DNA of 64,000 nt, taken from Ligula intestinalis (Eukaryota > Platyhelminthes > Cestoda > Diphyllobothriidea > Diphyllobothriidae). Positions 11,341 through 22,739 of this stretch are shown here, one piece after another. How positions within the stretch are numbered: position 1 is the first letter of the stretch; each line of letters starts with the position of its first letter. Under the pieces are notes generated by a model, which ran no database searches, was not told the origin of the DNA, and was given only the letters and a program-made list of their open reading frames with translations. The stretch is taken from positions 6,640,866-6,704,865 of the forward strand of contig JAYGXS010000002.1 of NCBI GenBank assembly GCA_036362985.1, given 5' to 3'. A program made the position numbers and the translations under genes.

Positions 11341-12440
11341 GGCCACGTAGCCTTGGACCATAGGGCATCGCCACATTCAGCAAGATATTCCTGTCTGAAC
11401 CAAGTTAGCTGAAGGGTCTTGGCAGTGGAGAAGCCAAAGATCATTATAGTGGAGTCGCTTTCGCCATCAGATACGTCGTCACTAGTAATGCAGGCTCAGT
11501 ATCAACGGGGTCAAGGCTACTGTCAAGGAAGAGCCGTCGGAGCTGCCACAAGGACAACAATGTGCTGATCCCCTACCGCATGTTCTTCCATCCCGGGCTC
11601 CTTTCCCTCCCCCTGCAGATCCACAACACCCAACTACCACCTCAACGTCCATCATCGTAGCAAGCACTAAGCTCTCTAAAAATGTACCTCCTGCTTTCAG
11701 CATTTGCAGTAGATGTCATGCTCACTTCCCGGATCATTTGGTTTCGAATTTCTTTTAGACTTATGCATATAACCTCGGTGTCCTTTTACGCCGCTCTCCG
11801 GTCTCGTGGGGGGGGGGGGGGGGGGGCGGGGGGAGGGTACTGATCTGACCTACTAGACTAAATTAACTTTAACTATCTCGTCACGTTTTCTAGTCTGAAC
11901 TGTTTGTTTTAATGTGACGAAAACACGTCTACTTGTGAACCGCAGCACCGCTTGCTACTTCGACATTAAGGCTGTTCAACGTTTTTCCAATGTTAACATT
12001 TTCGGCCTATTGGATTATCTTTCTGATCTTACCGCATAGCCTTCGTGACATATTGTTCGTCTGTTAGTGGGGACATTGATATTTCCTCTCTCACATCAAA
12101 TCAAAGGCAGCTCTCCCCCCTGAGACTTTCACTTCGTGGGGAGGGGGGGGAGGGCAGTCAGAATTTTTGCAAGCGCTTCCCTCAAATAATGGCAAACAAA
12201 AACCGTCTGGAATAACCATCCTTGTGTCCGAGCCGAAGGCAAACAAACCCAGCAAATTTAACATGCGTATGAACAAAAGTAGCTTCAAAAGGAGAAGATG
12301 CGGTCGCTAGACCAAGAAGCTTTTTGGCCTGATGCTCGCTCGAACCCCTCATCATAGACAAGGGCGCTAGAGACACGAAATTCACAGTATTTTTTATCCA
12401 CAGCTGCCACGCGACCACATGTGTACCAGAATTAGCAGGT
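11341..12440. other. Unassigned DNA with a G run
   Basis: Seventeen consecutive G at 11810-11826. No gene or repeat family was recognised in the remainder. Confidence 0.35.
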
Positions 12441-12449
12441 CTACCGATC

Positions 12450-12640
12450 ATCGCTGGCTGTCGTAATTGATGCTATAATGGCTTGGTGGTTCACATAAGT
12501 CGGGAAGAGTTTGATTATTTAAGTTCAGCGATGTGATACCCATGTAAGCATTCAAGAATTCAAGCTTGGCGATCGTACGTTTTCGATTATTCATCATCAG
12601 GCAGTCGCAATAATATGGAGGAAGAGGGAATGACAGAAGT
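12450..12640. repeat. Direct repeat flanking a TIR element, left copy
   Basis: The order of landmarks (GTCGTAATTGATGCTAT, GTTCAGCGATG, ATACCCATGTA, CATCATCA, AATATGGAGGA) is repeated at 13155-13360 in the same orientation. The right copy has an expanded ATC tract. Confidence 0.7.
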
Positions 12641-13154
12641 TGGCAACAGTAGTTTATGTAGTGCACCTCATTATTCCCTAGTCGCAGCATTTGTCCTACG
12701 AAAACGGTGGTTAAAGGCTTTTATGGGCGGGCATTTAAGATAGGCAATGAAATATATGTAATTTATTGTATTTAGAAATGTTGTACATTTTCCTAATCTG
12801 TATTATCATTTAACGTATTGAAAAAACCGATTATCAAATTGCAGGTTTGTTGAAATTCCCGAAGAATATAAATGGTGGTTAGAAGGTCATCTCCTTCAAC
12901 TTACCTGAAGTCCGACTTAAAGTTCTGGAGTTAAATTAGTATAGTCCGCGGCGCGAAGCGCCGTACACATCTTCAATTTACTCCTAGCGGCTGAGGGAAA
13001 CAAATTTAGCTACATTTTTTCACGTAACGCCATCTAAAAAGTTTATTCCTTGCTTACCCTATTTTCCTCCCAGACCCTATAACCACCGTTTCCGTAGGAA
13101 AAAAACACCACGACTAGCGGTATATGGGGTGCGTTACAAAAAATACTTTTGCTG
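12641..13154. mobile_element. TIR miniature element, copy 1
   Basis: The left end runs TTTATGTAGTGCACCTCA ... CCTACGAAAACGGTGGTT and the right end is its inverse: AACCACCGTTTCCGTAGG ... GGTATATGGGGTGCGTTAC. The interior carries a perfect hairpin, CGGCGC-GAA-GCGCCG, at 12949-12963. Related copies are at 14652-16534 and 18190-18897. No transposase is present, so it is non-autonomous; the superfamily is not clear from the ends. Confidence 0.8.
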
Positions 13155-13360
13155 CGGTCGTAATTGATGCTATGATGACTTGGCGGTCCACTTGAGTCAG
13201 GGGGAGCTAAAGTGCTTAAGTTCGGCGATGATACCCATGTAGGCCTGGCGAGCAAACGTTTTTGACTCTTCATCATCATCATTATCATCATCATGATCAC
13301 CATGATCATCATCATCATCAGTTAGTCCCAGTAATATTAAAGAAGATGGAGTGATTAAAA
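13155..13360. repeat. Direct repeat flanking a TIR element, right copy
   Basis: Counterpart of 12450-12640. It includes an interrupted ATC/TCA microsatellite at 13269-13320, which is much shorter in the left copy. Confidence 0.7.
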
Positions 13361-13429
13361 TTGAAGCATGCGATCAACAGCAAGTAAAGGGACGAATAAG
13401 GTATTCAGAGATCGAGGGGTCAGATTCTT

Positions 13430-13822
13430 TTGTCCATTTTGTCCTTTTATTTTGCCTTTTTTCATTCTAACCTCCCTCAGGCGACAGTACGCTGCTGGGT
13501 GATGCAAAATAAAGACAGACTGCCTCCTAATGAAACCTCTGCAGTTGTCTATAAGATACATTGCAACGATAGAGACTGTACTTACGTTGAAGAAGCAAGC
13601 CAAAAATTGTAGACCCGCCTACACGAGCACAAACTAGCAGCTCAGACACTAGACCCAAACTCGCAACTTGAAGCACACATCGCAGCGACTAGTCAAGACT
13701 TCGATCTTCAAGGAGCGACCGTCATAGGTCGAGGAACCTCAAAAGCCGAAAGGTTGACGCTTGAGGCATGGTACTCAGATTCCAACTCTGTCAACAGGCA
13801 GCTGGACCTGCCCACGGCCTAA
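13430..13822 (+). pseudogene. PLE GIY-YIG endonuclease C-terminus, decayed
   Basis: The reading VVYKIHCNDRDCTYVEE is the GIY-YIG core of PLEs: VYKI stands for GIY, and the cysteine pair sits before the YVG. The YVGE motif is changed to YVEE. A stop follows 15 residues later, after which the same frame continues with TRLHEHKLAAQT and later GRGTSKAERLTLEAWYSD to a natural stop at 13820-13822. In PLEs this endonuclease follows the reverse transcriptase in one protein and nicks the target. Only the endonuclease end is present, so the copy is 5'-truncated. The untranslated tail continues to about 14225. Confidence 0.8.
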
Positions 13823-14225
13823 AAAGTCTTGCAAAATTCAGTGGGAAAGAACAGAACAAGGCCAAATCGAACGTAAGAATGGCGAGCGAAGTAGACCCCG
13901 CGACGAACCAGCCGGAAGAGGAGGCGAGGTTACGTGGGCCCTCTATCGTGGGACAAGGCGCCACACTAATTGTTTTCCATGACCCCCGACTCCACTGACA
14001 GCTAATTAGCGTACACCACTAAAATTGCCCCCCCCATCCTTCTTGATTACTTTTTCTAACCTTTTGGCAACCTGATTACTTCTGACAGTTGATTGGCCTA
14101 TGGTCACAATAACTGCCCTCCTTTTGGTTGCTAATTCTCATCTCTGAAGATAGACTTCTGCAAGAGTTCGAAAGCTCAGGACAATAAACCAATTGATACG
14201 GTGCTTGACACGTCTTATTCCTTGA
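13823..14225 (+). mobile_element. PLE 3' terminal region
   Basis: The tail of the PLE at 13430 ends with the family signature: CTGAAGA, stem, GAAAGCTCAGGACAATAAA, then a GGTGCTTGACACGTCTTATT stretch. Related ends are at 29700-29965, 32600-32735, 53660-53760, 62645-62770 and 63608-63730. Confidence 0.65.
14144..14173 (+). ncRNA. Hammerhead-ribozyme-like core in PLE tail
   Basis: CTGAAGA (14144-14150) is followed by a stem II of about five pairs and GAAA (14170-14173), the two conserved strands of the hammerhead catalytic core. Hammerhead motifs in PLE terminal repeats are established. Helices I and III and the cleavage site were not confirmed, so activity is unknown. Confidence 0.5.
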
Positions 14226-15030
14226 CTAACCACCCTTACATTATTGTTATTACCTAAAGATTAATAATCGAAAACATACGTTCGTCAAACTTGACTTTTT
14301 GAAAAGACAGCATTATTTATACGGAGCAGAGACAAGAGTTAATAAGACCTAGGCCAAAATAAAAACTTGAAAAGCCAGTTTTGCACAGTGGCTGGCAAAA
14401 TTAAAATGGCAAAGTTCTGATCCTATGATCACATATGCACGAGAAATTTTTCAAGAGCTGCCCTCATCGAATGGTGGTAATTTGATGGTTAAAGAATATT
14501 CAGCAAAAATTTGCACTAAGGAAAAGCGAAGGAAACCAACACGGAAGACAAGAGAAACTCCCGGTAAATTCGACCGTCACTCTGTAGTTAGACATACATG
14601 TTGAATAGTGTGTTCAATCCCCGTAAAACAGTTTATAAAAGCTAATGATGGCAAAAGTAGCCTACGTAGGCCCACTCATATATCCCTACTCCTTACATTT
14701 TGTCCTGCAAAAACGGTGGCTATAAAGTTTTCTTTTTGGGGGGGGGGGGAAATAGAATGGGCAGGGAAGGCAATTTTTAGCAATTAGTATAAAATGAAAA
14801 ACTGTAGTCGAATCTGTTTCCAACGGCCGCTAGGAGTAAGTTGTTCCGCATGTAAATTGAAGGTGTGCGCGGCGCTTCGCGCCGCGGACTATACTAATAT
14901 AGCTGCAGAACTGTAAGTTGGACCTCAGGTCAGTTGAAGTTGACGACCTCCTCACCACCAGTTCAATTTTTTGGGAAATTCAAGAAACCCGCAGTTTGAT
15001 AATCAGGTTTTACTGCAATACATTAAACGA

Positions 15031-16338
15031 TTTGCCAACTCGAATGGTAGCAAGTGCACCACCATTCGAGTTGGCAAATCCGGTTCTTCAAACGGCACGG
15101 CTTACCGACTGAATGACATACCATTGAAGGAGGTGAACGCCCAGAAAGACTTGGGAGTCTGGATCACGCCCTCGCTTAAACCCTCCCTGCATTGCACAAA
15201 GGTAGCCAGGTCCGCGATGTCGATCCTATACCTCGTCAAACGAGCTTTTTCTACCTTCAATGAAGAGTGCTTCACAAAAGTCTTTGGAACCTTCGTACGA
15301 CCGCACCTAGAATCCGCTATCCAAGCTTGGAGACCCTGGGCCAGGAAAGACATCAACATCCTGGAAAAGGTACAACGGCGCGCAGCCAAACTTGTTATGG
15401 GGCAGGGCACGCAGCCTTATGAAACACGGCTGTCGAATCTCAACCTCTTCCCTTTGCGCTACAGGCAGCTTCGGAGGGACCTGATACTAGCATTCCGCGT
15501 ATTACGTCTTCAAGACTGCTGTCCTATATCAGGGGATTTTTTCGAATTAGCAACGACCACGAATCTGAGGGGTCATCCTCTCAAATTAAAGGTGACAGGG
15601 GCCAGGCTGCACGCTCGGAAACACTTCTTTTCAAAAAGGGTGGTCGGAGCGTGGAATGCGCTTCCTCAGGACGTTGTTATGTCGGAATCGCTAGAGGGTT
15701 TTAAGCAAAAACTGGATCGATATAGCAGTGCACGATGGATCGGAACTGACAATTTGCAATTACAATAATACTACTTCCAATTTTTCAGTAGTATTAGTTT
15801 TTATATCAATTCACGTTTGCTATTTATACCGCCCTCCCACGCCTAGCCTCATGCGAAGGTCTCCGCGGTCTACCCTACTTGGCTATCTGCGTACAGTGAT
15901 TACCCGCTGGCGATCTTATCAGCCAGACCTGCCGGTCCAAACAGTCACCCTTGGTTCGACCCAAAGCGGACTGTCGACCATCTGGACGGATGCCTCTGTT
16001 TTTCCAGTTCCGTGGCGGACTCTGCAATCAGCAAGGAAGAATCAGGACGTGGCTTCCACACGGTGATGATCCTGGGAACCTTTGCAATGCCCCCCCACCC
16101 AGTGGGAACCTCCTTTTTTCTCCTAAATCCCACGCAGTACCCCCACAAGGGCGACAGTTTTTCTCCTAAAAATCCCTGAGGAGTTTTTTCACTGTCTGCT
16201 CCTATTTTCATCCTATGACTCAGGACAACTGGCCTCGCCAACAGTCTAAGCAACAAATTTTTTGCTACCACTGCACATATGTACAAATAGGGCACTCAAA
16301 GGAATTTTTCCCTACATACCCTCAATATACTGATACTG
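15031..16338 (+). mobile_element. 5'-truncated CR1/jockey-like LINE
   Basis: Contains the C-terminal part of a LINE reverse transcriptase (15043-15768) and a 3' untranslated region with CACTGTCTGCTCC and a TGATACTGATAC tail. The host element reads ATTAAACGA before and GATACAGATTAGG after; the intact counterpart at 18500-18540 has these adjacent (inverted), so the insertion is placed to within a few bases. The 5' junction has a 19-bp perfect inverted repeat (15030-15048 and 15061-15079). Confidence 0.8.
15043..15768 (+). pseudogene. LINE reverse transcriptase, C-terminal fragment
   Basis: An uninterrupted frame matches the region after the catalytic core of CR1/jockey-type polyproteins: VNAQKDLGVWITPSLKPS, then TFVRPHLESAIQAWRPW, EKVQRRAAKLV, FPLRYRQLRRDLI, and the closing RVVGAWNALPQDVV. 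Palm motifs (FxDFxKAFD, FADD) and the endonuclease are missing through 5' truncation, so it cannot be active. It aligns well with residues about 450-650 of the element at 51197-53173, though the two are clearly different subfamilies. The lack of internal stops indicates a comparatively young insertion. Confidence 0.85.
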
Positions 16339-16869
16339 ATACAGATTAGGAAAATCTACAGATATAAATCAACAACACAATACAAACTAAAATGCATTCA
16401 AAATTTATTAAAGCATATTCCACTGCGTGTCCTAATTCTCCACCCATAGAACCCTATAACCACCGTTTTCGTAGGAAAACATGTTAGGAGTACGGATAAA
16501 TGAGTGGGCCTACATAAGCTACTGTTGCTCTAATGATAGAGGTACTGGTATAGCGGTCAGTCATATACTACCGACAGTTCGACATATTTAATTCGATCAG
16601 GCCCATCGTGTGTCCGACAGCATGGTGGTGCTCTTTCCTTCCTTTACTCGTTATTGCCTTCTCTTTCCCCATTCTTTCTCGTTTTAGCTCTCCTTTCCTT
16701 CCTCCTTCTCTATTTTTTCCTCTTCCCTTGCACAAGCTGCCCTACCATGCTTATTTCCGACCGGTTTTCCGTTTCAGCGCTACGCCCATCCCACCTCAAG
16801 TGGTTTGTTGCTGGCGGTGGGCGAGAGAGGGAGGTCGGCCCTTGGGCACCAAAGTCAGTGCAGTGTGTC

Positions 16870-17110
16870 TTGCTGTTTATAGTGGCTGTCTGTGGGTGGA
16901 AGCCTACCTAGTGAGACGTGCTGTTTGATACGCGTGTTGAGTGTTGGTCGCGCCAGCCGTCTGCGCCCACCCGCATTTCCGGCCTTGTTGACTCTGTCCT
17001 GAAAACCGGTTCCCGGTGTGGGGGTGGTCAGAGAGTGAGGTAGCCCCGGCGTGTTTGCATTCACTATAATCAGCCAAAGTCACCGTGTGCTTCAACTCGC
17101 TGAAGCTCAA
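16870..17110. repeat. Dispersed repeat, copy 1
   Basis: Landmarks TTGACTCTGTCCTG, CGGTGTGG, CAGAGAGTGAGGTAG and CAAAGTCACC recur in the same order at 21990-22090 (TTGGCTCTGTCTTG, CAGAGAGTGAGATAG, GAAAGTCACC). The family is not identified. Confidence 0.4.
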
Positions 17111-18189
17111 AATTGACGGTCAAACTATCGCGGTGCAGGGACAATGACTCGCGCGTGATTTAGTGTATGATGGTAGTAAACTTGTGCGGAATCCATTCCA
17201 CCGTCCACTCCTCTCCCACCTGAGCCCGGGGTCATGACCAGGCCAAGAAGACCGAAGGGGCAAACTGGCGCTTGTGGCTGACACGATCGGAAAAGACGCA
17301 CCTAAGTGGGTCACCACACCGACTTCGATTCTTCTGAGTAGAAGTACCATAAAGACCACAGTAAGGAGAAGGAGGCAATTGCAATTGCCAGCCTGACAAG
17401 CAACAGGTTTAAGTGTGTTAGGGTTCACTCTAATCGAAGCAGCTGGCGACAAAGCTGATGTCAACGCGCGAGCAGGCAGGCAGCGAGCCGTGCTCACCAC
17501 AGGCTATCGATCGGCCTTCATGCGGCAAACGCAACTTCCAGTCAATAAATCAATAATTTAACATTTAAAGTTGTGGCCAGACTAAAAATCTGACAAGCTA
17601 TCCGCTGAGTCACAAACCAATCGTGCCACTACTCGCTCTAGAACAGTATCTGATTGATTGATTGGTTCAATGGACATTGCCATACACGCGTTGTTTATCT
17701 TAAATTTGTTGTACTAGGTATACAAATAGACGTCGGCTTTTGCGCTCTTTTTGTCGTGGTCTTCCTAGGGAGCTCACACAAGACGTAGTTAGACAGCGAT
17801 ATCGCAGCTTCGGCTACCGTTACAACATATTGCATTGGGATAGATTCGAGCGCGTCGGGTTGTTTATAGTGGGAAAAATGCACTGAGATTTCGTGCCCAC
17901 TAGTTACTCTCATTAGCAGACCCCGGTCCCTTACTCGAGCCGGTACGTTATCGGGTACGCGGATCAGGCATCTGCGCCTGCCAGATACACCCCAAACACA
18001 AAACCAGGATCCCCTCCTAAAGTGAGGGAAAGTCTCAAATCACACACGTTTGAGAATACCGTAAAGATTGCGCTAAGAAGTGGCCATTTCAACCTGACTC
18101 TCGGTCTATAAGTCAGTCACTCCACATAAAGACAGACTGAGCTAATTGCGAGGTCTGAGTTATCACTTCAGTTGACTTACCCTCTCACT
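17111..18189. other. Unassigned DNA
   Basis: No gene was recognised. A short piece at about 17580-17625, read in reverse, resembles the SINE head (GACTCAGCGGATAG) but is too short to call. Confidence 0.35.
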
Positions 18190-18897
18190 CACGGTTTGGT
18201 AATGGTAATTTTAGTAGTGTACCTCATATATCCCTAGGTTCCGCATTTTTCCTAAGGACACGGTGGTTATAGGGGTTTTATGGGTAGGGAATTAGGATAG
18301 GCAGTGGAATATACCTTAATAACTGTTATATGAATTTTTACTTTATAAGAGTTAGAAATGATGTAGATTTATAGCGTAATGTACGCAAATATTCAAGGTC
18401 CAGATATAATATTGCTTTCATTATCCCCGGAAGAGGAAGAAGAAGGAACGATTTCTAGACCAATTTGTATTCAAGTTGAAGTTTCGGAAACATTATGTAG
18501 ATTTACCTAATATGTATCATCGTTTAACGTTTTGCAGGCAAACCCGATTATAAAAATGCAGGTTTCTCGAAATTCCTTAGAAAATTGAAATGCTGGTTTG
18601 AAGGTCGTGTAATTCAACTAGCCTGAGGTCCAACTTACTGTTCTGGAGTTAGATTAGTATAGTCCACGGCACGAAGCGCCACGCACATCTTCAGGTTACA
18701 TGCGGAACAACTTAGTCCCAGCACCCCCGGGAAACAACTTCAAATGAAATTGTCAACTTTACGCTTACTTCCGCAAATTTCCTTTACTGCCTATCCTATT
18801 CCCCCAGCTCCAAATACCCCTATAACCACAGTTCTAGTAGGGAGAAGTACTAGATCTAGAGGTATATGAGGTGCACTACATAAACTATTTTTGCCCA
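18190..18897. mobile_element. TIR miniature element, copy 3
   Basis: Inverted ends of over 100 bases: left GTAGTGTACCTCATATATCC ... GGTTATAGGGGTTTTATGGG ... TAGGATAGGCAGTGGAA, with the inverse at 18750-18897. The central hairpin of the other copies is mutated here (CGGCACGAAGCGCC). It serves as the uninterrupted reference that shows where the LINE landed in copy 2. Confidence 0.8.
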
Positions 18898-18994
18898 CGG
18901 TTTTTAGCGCAGCGTCATAGTCTCAGACGCGGATAACATATATAGCAGAGTAAAATGAATGACCACGTGTGATCAGAGTCTAGTATAGCAAAAA

Positions 18995-19209
18995 TCAGGC
19001 CATGAGACAAAAGAACAAAACTCTCCCGAAGATAGGAACTAACCCTACGATCGATAAGACGACAGCAACGGACCTGTGTAACTGTCCATTCCTTGCAGCA
19101 AGATTCGAGACGCTATTACTTGGTTGACCCTGCATAAGTTGACTAATTTTGGAGTATTCTGTGTCCACGGCGCATCCACATTCGGCAAGTTGGTCATATT
19201 GCTCATCCG
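18995..19209 (-). CDS. Possible terminal exon, unknown protein
   Basis: A frame of 71 codons plus two bases follows an AG acceptor (GGGTTGAGCACAG) and ends in a stop at 18995-18997. It has polar N-terminal residues (DEQYDQLAECG) and a hydrophobic end (AVVLSIVGLVPIFGRVLFFC) that could be a membrane anchor. No family is recognised and no upstream exon was found, so it may be chance. Confidence 0.2.
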
Positions 19210-20640
19210 CTGTGCTCAACCCAAAGGGGATGTCCGCTTTTCTTTTTGGACGTTATGCTGTCCCTGTCAGTCATTTAGAAAAAAAACTTTCATCTACGAG
19301 TCTAATGTTTTCGCTTCCCCACGGAGAACATAAACGATGGGGAGTCTGTGGATGAGTATCTGGTGCGCGGGAGACATGAGACCCGTCCAAGAGAGGACGA
19401 AGGACTAATGGCTCCTCATAATGCCTCCCAAGCCACAACGGGGTAGTTTACAGGACTGGCTGAGGGCCTGGAAACCCCATGGTGCCGGCACGTGTTTTAG
19501 GGCCCCCAATAATCACGGGCCCCCTTTTATATAGAAGGCATTGATGGGAGAAACTAGCGAGCGTCTAGAAACGGACAGTGCATGGGCAACTCAAGGGGGT
19601 AAATATTAGACAAATTCAAACTCCTTCGATGCATAGAAAACACACCCCACCAAGGGCCTGTGTGAATCTTAAAAAAATGCAGGTGCTATAAACCTACGGT
19701 AGACTCCGAAAAATTTACGTGTTTCTATAAAAAAAATGTAACGGAACTGTCACATTTGACGGACAGTTTTGAGGAGATGGTTTTGTCCGCCTCTGTTTAC
19801 ATAAAACAGGCCAATATAAGACAAAAGGTATGAGCGTTAGTAAGTTGTTATCCAAATTTCAGCGTCTATAACTTTACCAACAATCGTTGAATGCGAAAAT
19901 GTCAGTCTCTTAACTGAGCGTAAAACGCATATAAAAAATGACAGCGTTTTAAAATGTTTATATGGTTTTGTGAAGAATACCTTAATGAACAACTCTCAGG
20001 TTGAGCTCCAGGCAAAGAGATCAGCATAAGCCAGTGAGGGTCATTGCATGATATGTTGAACAACAGTAATTTACTGTGCGTATATTAAATAGGAATGATT
20101 GTAAGTTAGCTCACAAAGGCCATTCACATCTCCTTGGCCTTCGCTGGCTATACTATCCAGTTAGACTATTAGCTGCTACGGTTGCTGTCAGGGTCCGACA
20201 AATGAGACCAATGGTAAAGCGAGACAAGTGAGTTCCGTAAGCGGTCAGGGAACGTTAATCAGCGAGTGTCAAAGATAATATCTATCCAAACCCAGTATCG
20301 AGCCATAGAAGATGGCGGTAGGGTGTTAGATTCCGGCATGAAAGCAACGCTGGTCAAATCAATCACCAGTGTCCAGTAAGTTAGTCAATCAAAGGATGAT
20401 CGTTAAAAAGAAAACTAGTCTGTCGGCAGAAGCGAATAAGTGCGTTTCAGGAAGCAGTCCCAAATTCGAAGACATTATCGCTGGAATAAAACGCTTATTG
20501 GCTAGATGATTTGGATTCTCATCCGAGCCCAGCATCAGGGAAGTTGCAGATAAGGATGATGAAGAAACAGAGAGTACAATAAACATAGGATGCAGTTATC
20601 ACGCAACCACGAGTCTATGGGAATTAGAAGTCCCCATGTC
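19210..20640. other. Unassigned DNA
   Basis: No gene, RNA or repeat family was recognised. Confidence 0.35.
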
Positions 20641-20689
20641 CATCACTGGGTTTCAATAAGGACGCAATGGTTGCTATTTAGTTCGCACC

Positions 20690-21200
20690 AGAGTAGTCAA
20701 ATGCCGCGATTCTTCTCTTGCTTCTTCGCGTGCGGATCATGCGGCAATTTGGCTCACTACCACCGAAACTATCCAACCCATATTCGGTGTCAAGGCTCAG
20801 TTTGGCCAGTGAGCAATTCCGTACATCGAAAACGTCTTGAAGGCCATCGGCCGCCCTCCTGCACCACTTGGAGTTCGAGTCGTACATAGATCGGAGACAA
20901 TCATAAGGTGTCAGATAGTGCAACTAAAAGACCCATTGCCACGGCAAGAAACATCTGGAGTCGTGTATAGGATCTGTTGCAGTTGCGGACAAAGCAACTA
21001 CGTCGGAGAAACTGAAAGACTTCTCAAGACGCGAGTTGCCGAACACGCAACAGAAGTCCGGTGAAATAATGCCAATTCTCCAGTTTCGGTTCATTCGACA
21101 AGACCCGGCCACACATTCAACTTTGATGTGGCCGAAATTCTCGCGAGAGGTGACAATCGAGTGAGTCATGAAGCACAGGCCCCCGATCTATAAACAAGTC
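20690..21200 (+). pseudogene. PLE GIY-YIG endonuclease fragment
   Basis: The reading at 20837-21064 ends the PLE linker (PLGVRVVHRSETIIRCQI, KDPLPRQETSG) and enters the endonuclease: VVYRICCSCGQSNYVGE, then RLLKTRVAEHATEVR. The GIY-equivalent (VVYRI), the CxC pair and YVGE are intact. A stop ends the first part; the frame then continues with RPGHTFNFDVAEILARGDN to a second stop. The reverse transcriptase is absent. The same PLE family is found at 45285-45700 and at 42369-43180. Confidence 0.8.
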
Positions 21201-21989
21201 TAACGAACTGCCCAACCCATATGCGGTGCTGAGACTCATTTTTGTTATAACAGTTTTTCACTTGGGGACTGCACAGACCAACACGTCGTCTAACACCAGT
21301 GCCAGGGAGCCAGATGGTCAAGCAATGATTACGCACAAGTTCAGCAGGTCAGGACCCGCACGTTGGTTTGGTTTCCTGCACCCTCCCCACATGGTCAGTT
21401 GTTTTTGCTCAGACAAAACTGCAGCGCAGAGTATGGAAACGGGAGGTTATCACACCTGTTAATTGATTTCGGACCAGAGAAGTAAGATTCAGGCAGCTCG
21501 CGCGCTTGTCATCATTTGCCAAAATTTTGGCCTCATCAAGTTGTGGCTGCTTTCCGTCGAATGAGCCTCGAGCCGGGAGCTAGCATAATTTATCCTCATT
21601 GCTGCCGTATGTTCGGTCACTTGCGAACAGAGTAATCTCCCCTTTTCACTTATGTACTTACTCCGTCTGCAACCAGATCCGGTAAGTACTGCAGAAGTTT
21701 GCTGCCACGGAAGTGGGTCATTCGATTACACGCCCTGGTGCCTGATGTTTGTATCTGTAAGAAGGTGGCCGCTGGCTTGCAAGAGGTTCCTCACGTACGG
21801 CAGCAATCGTCAAGTTTCTGCATGCATCGGCTGACGAAGTTGCGCCGGTAACAATTCATTCTAGGTACCCATCAACAATATTTTAATTTGGAAACCTTGT
21901 CTTCCAGTTTACTGCAATGAACCTCAACACGCCGATATAGCATGATTGCATAGTTGCGTTTGTTGCTGACTGGGTGGTTTTCAGCGACC

Positions 21990-22150
21990 TCTCCCATTTC
22001 CGGTCTTCTTGGCTCTGTCTTGGCATCGGGCCCAGGTGAGAGAGTGGAACAGAGAGTGAGATAGATGCATCGAAAGTCACCATCCCTGCTCCACCCTGCT
22101 GTGGAACACACGGTAGAACTAATCGAAACCGACGGTCGGACTGTCGGTTA
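21990..22150. repeat. Dispersed repeat, copy 2
   Basis: Counterpart of the sequence at 16970-17080; see that entry for shared landmarks. Confidence 0.4.
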
Positions 22151-22739
22151 TCGTTGAATTTCAGTACTTGCATCGTATTAGTCACTTTCCTAAACACTAC
22201 ATTTAACAGGCCACCATAATCATCGCGACAGATAGAAAGAAGGCCAGGTGGTTATTATTTTCTTCCTCCATCATGAATTGTATGTTTGAGAAGACGTTTT
22301 TGAGGTGTTATTTGAAGGCCAGCATCTAGTCGCGTTTGATGAAGACCTTAGTATCATCCGTCCTGTGGTGTCGGAAGATAAAAAAATGTAAACCATTGTA
22401 GAACCACGTGAGCTTTTATTGAAATCAGCGAACCCATTGACGTGTCTATTAGGACACAAGTCACATGTTTCGATTGCCTTAGTTCTTCACAGAGACCCAG
22501 CCTTGTCCCGACTTGCATTGCTTCCAGCTTGAACAATTGTCCTGCTGTCGTAGAGTTGGACTCGTGACCTGTTTTGAAGACATGTGGTAAGCAATTACTA
22601 AAATGACTACGGGCAAGAATTCTGACCCCAATAAGCAATTCCATTATAATCTTGCGTTCTCCGTCTTGATTCTGAACGTAGCTAGGCCCTTGACGAAGGC
22701 GTGAAAGCGTTGATTGACTGTTTGATGTTCTACTAATTA

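Larger units (their letters stand above)
14652..16534. mobile_element. TIR miniature element, copy 2, split by a LINE
   Basis: The left end at 14652 (GTAGCCTACGTAGGCCCACT) and the right end at 16534, read in reverse (GTAGCTTATGTAGGCCCACT), are near-identical inverted repeats, continuing through CGAAAACGGTGG. The interior hairpin CGGCGC-TTC-GCGCCG is at 14870-14884, in opposite orientation to copy 1. A LINE occupies 15031-16338. Without it the element would be about 570 bases. Confidence 0.8.

Noticed and set aside
13043..13318. Open frame starting with repeated Met/Ile residues
   Set aside because: It translates the ATC microsatellite and the TIR element.
17580..17625. Sequence resembling the SINE head in reverse
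   Set aside because: Too short and no body sequence follows.
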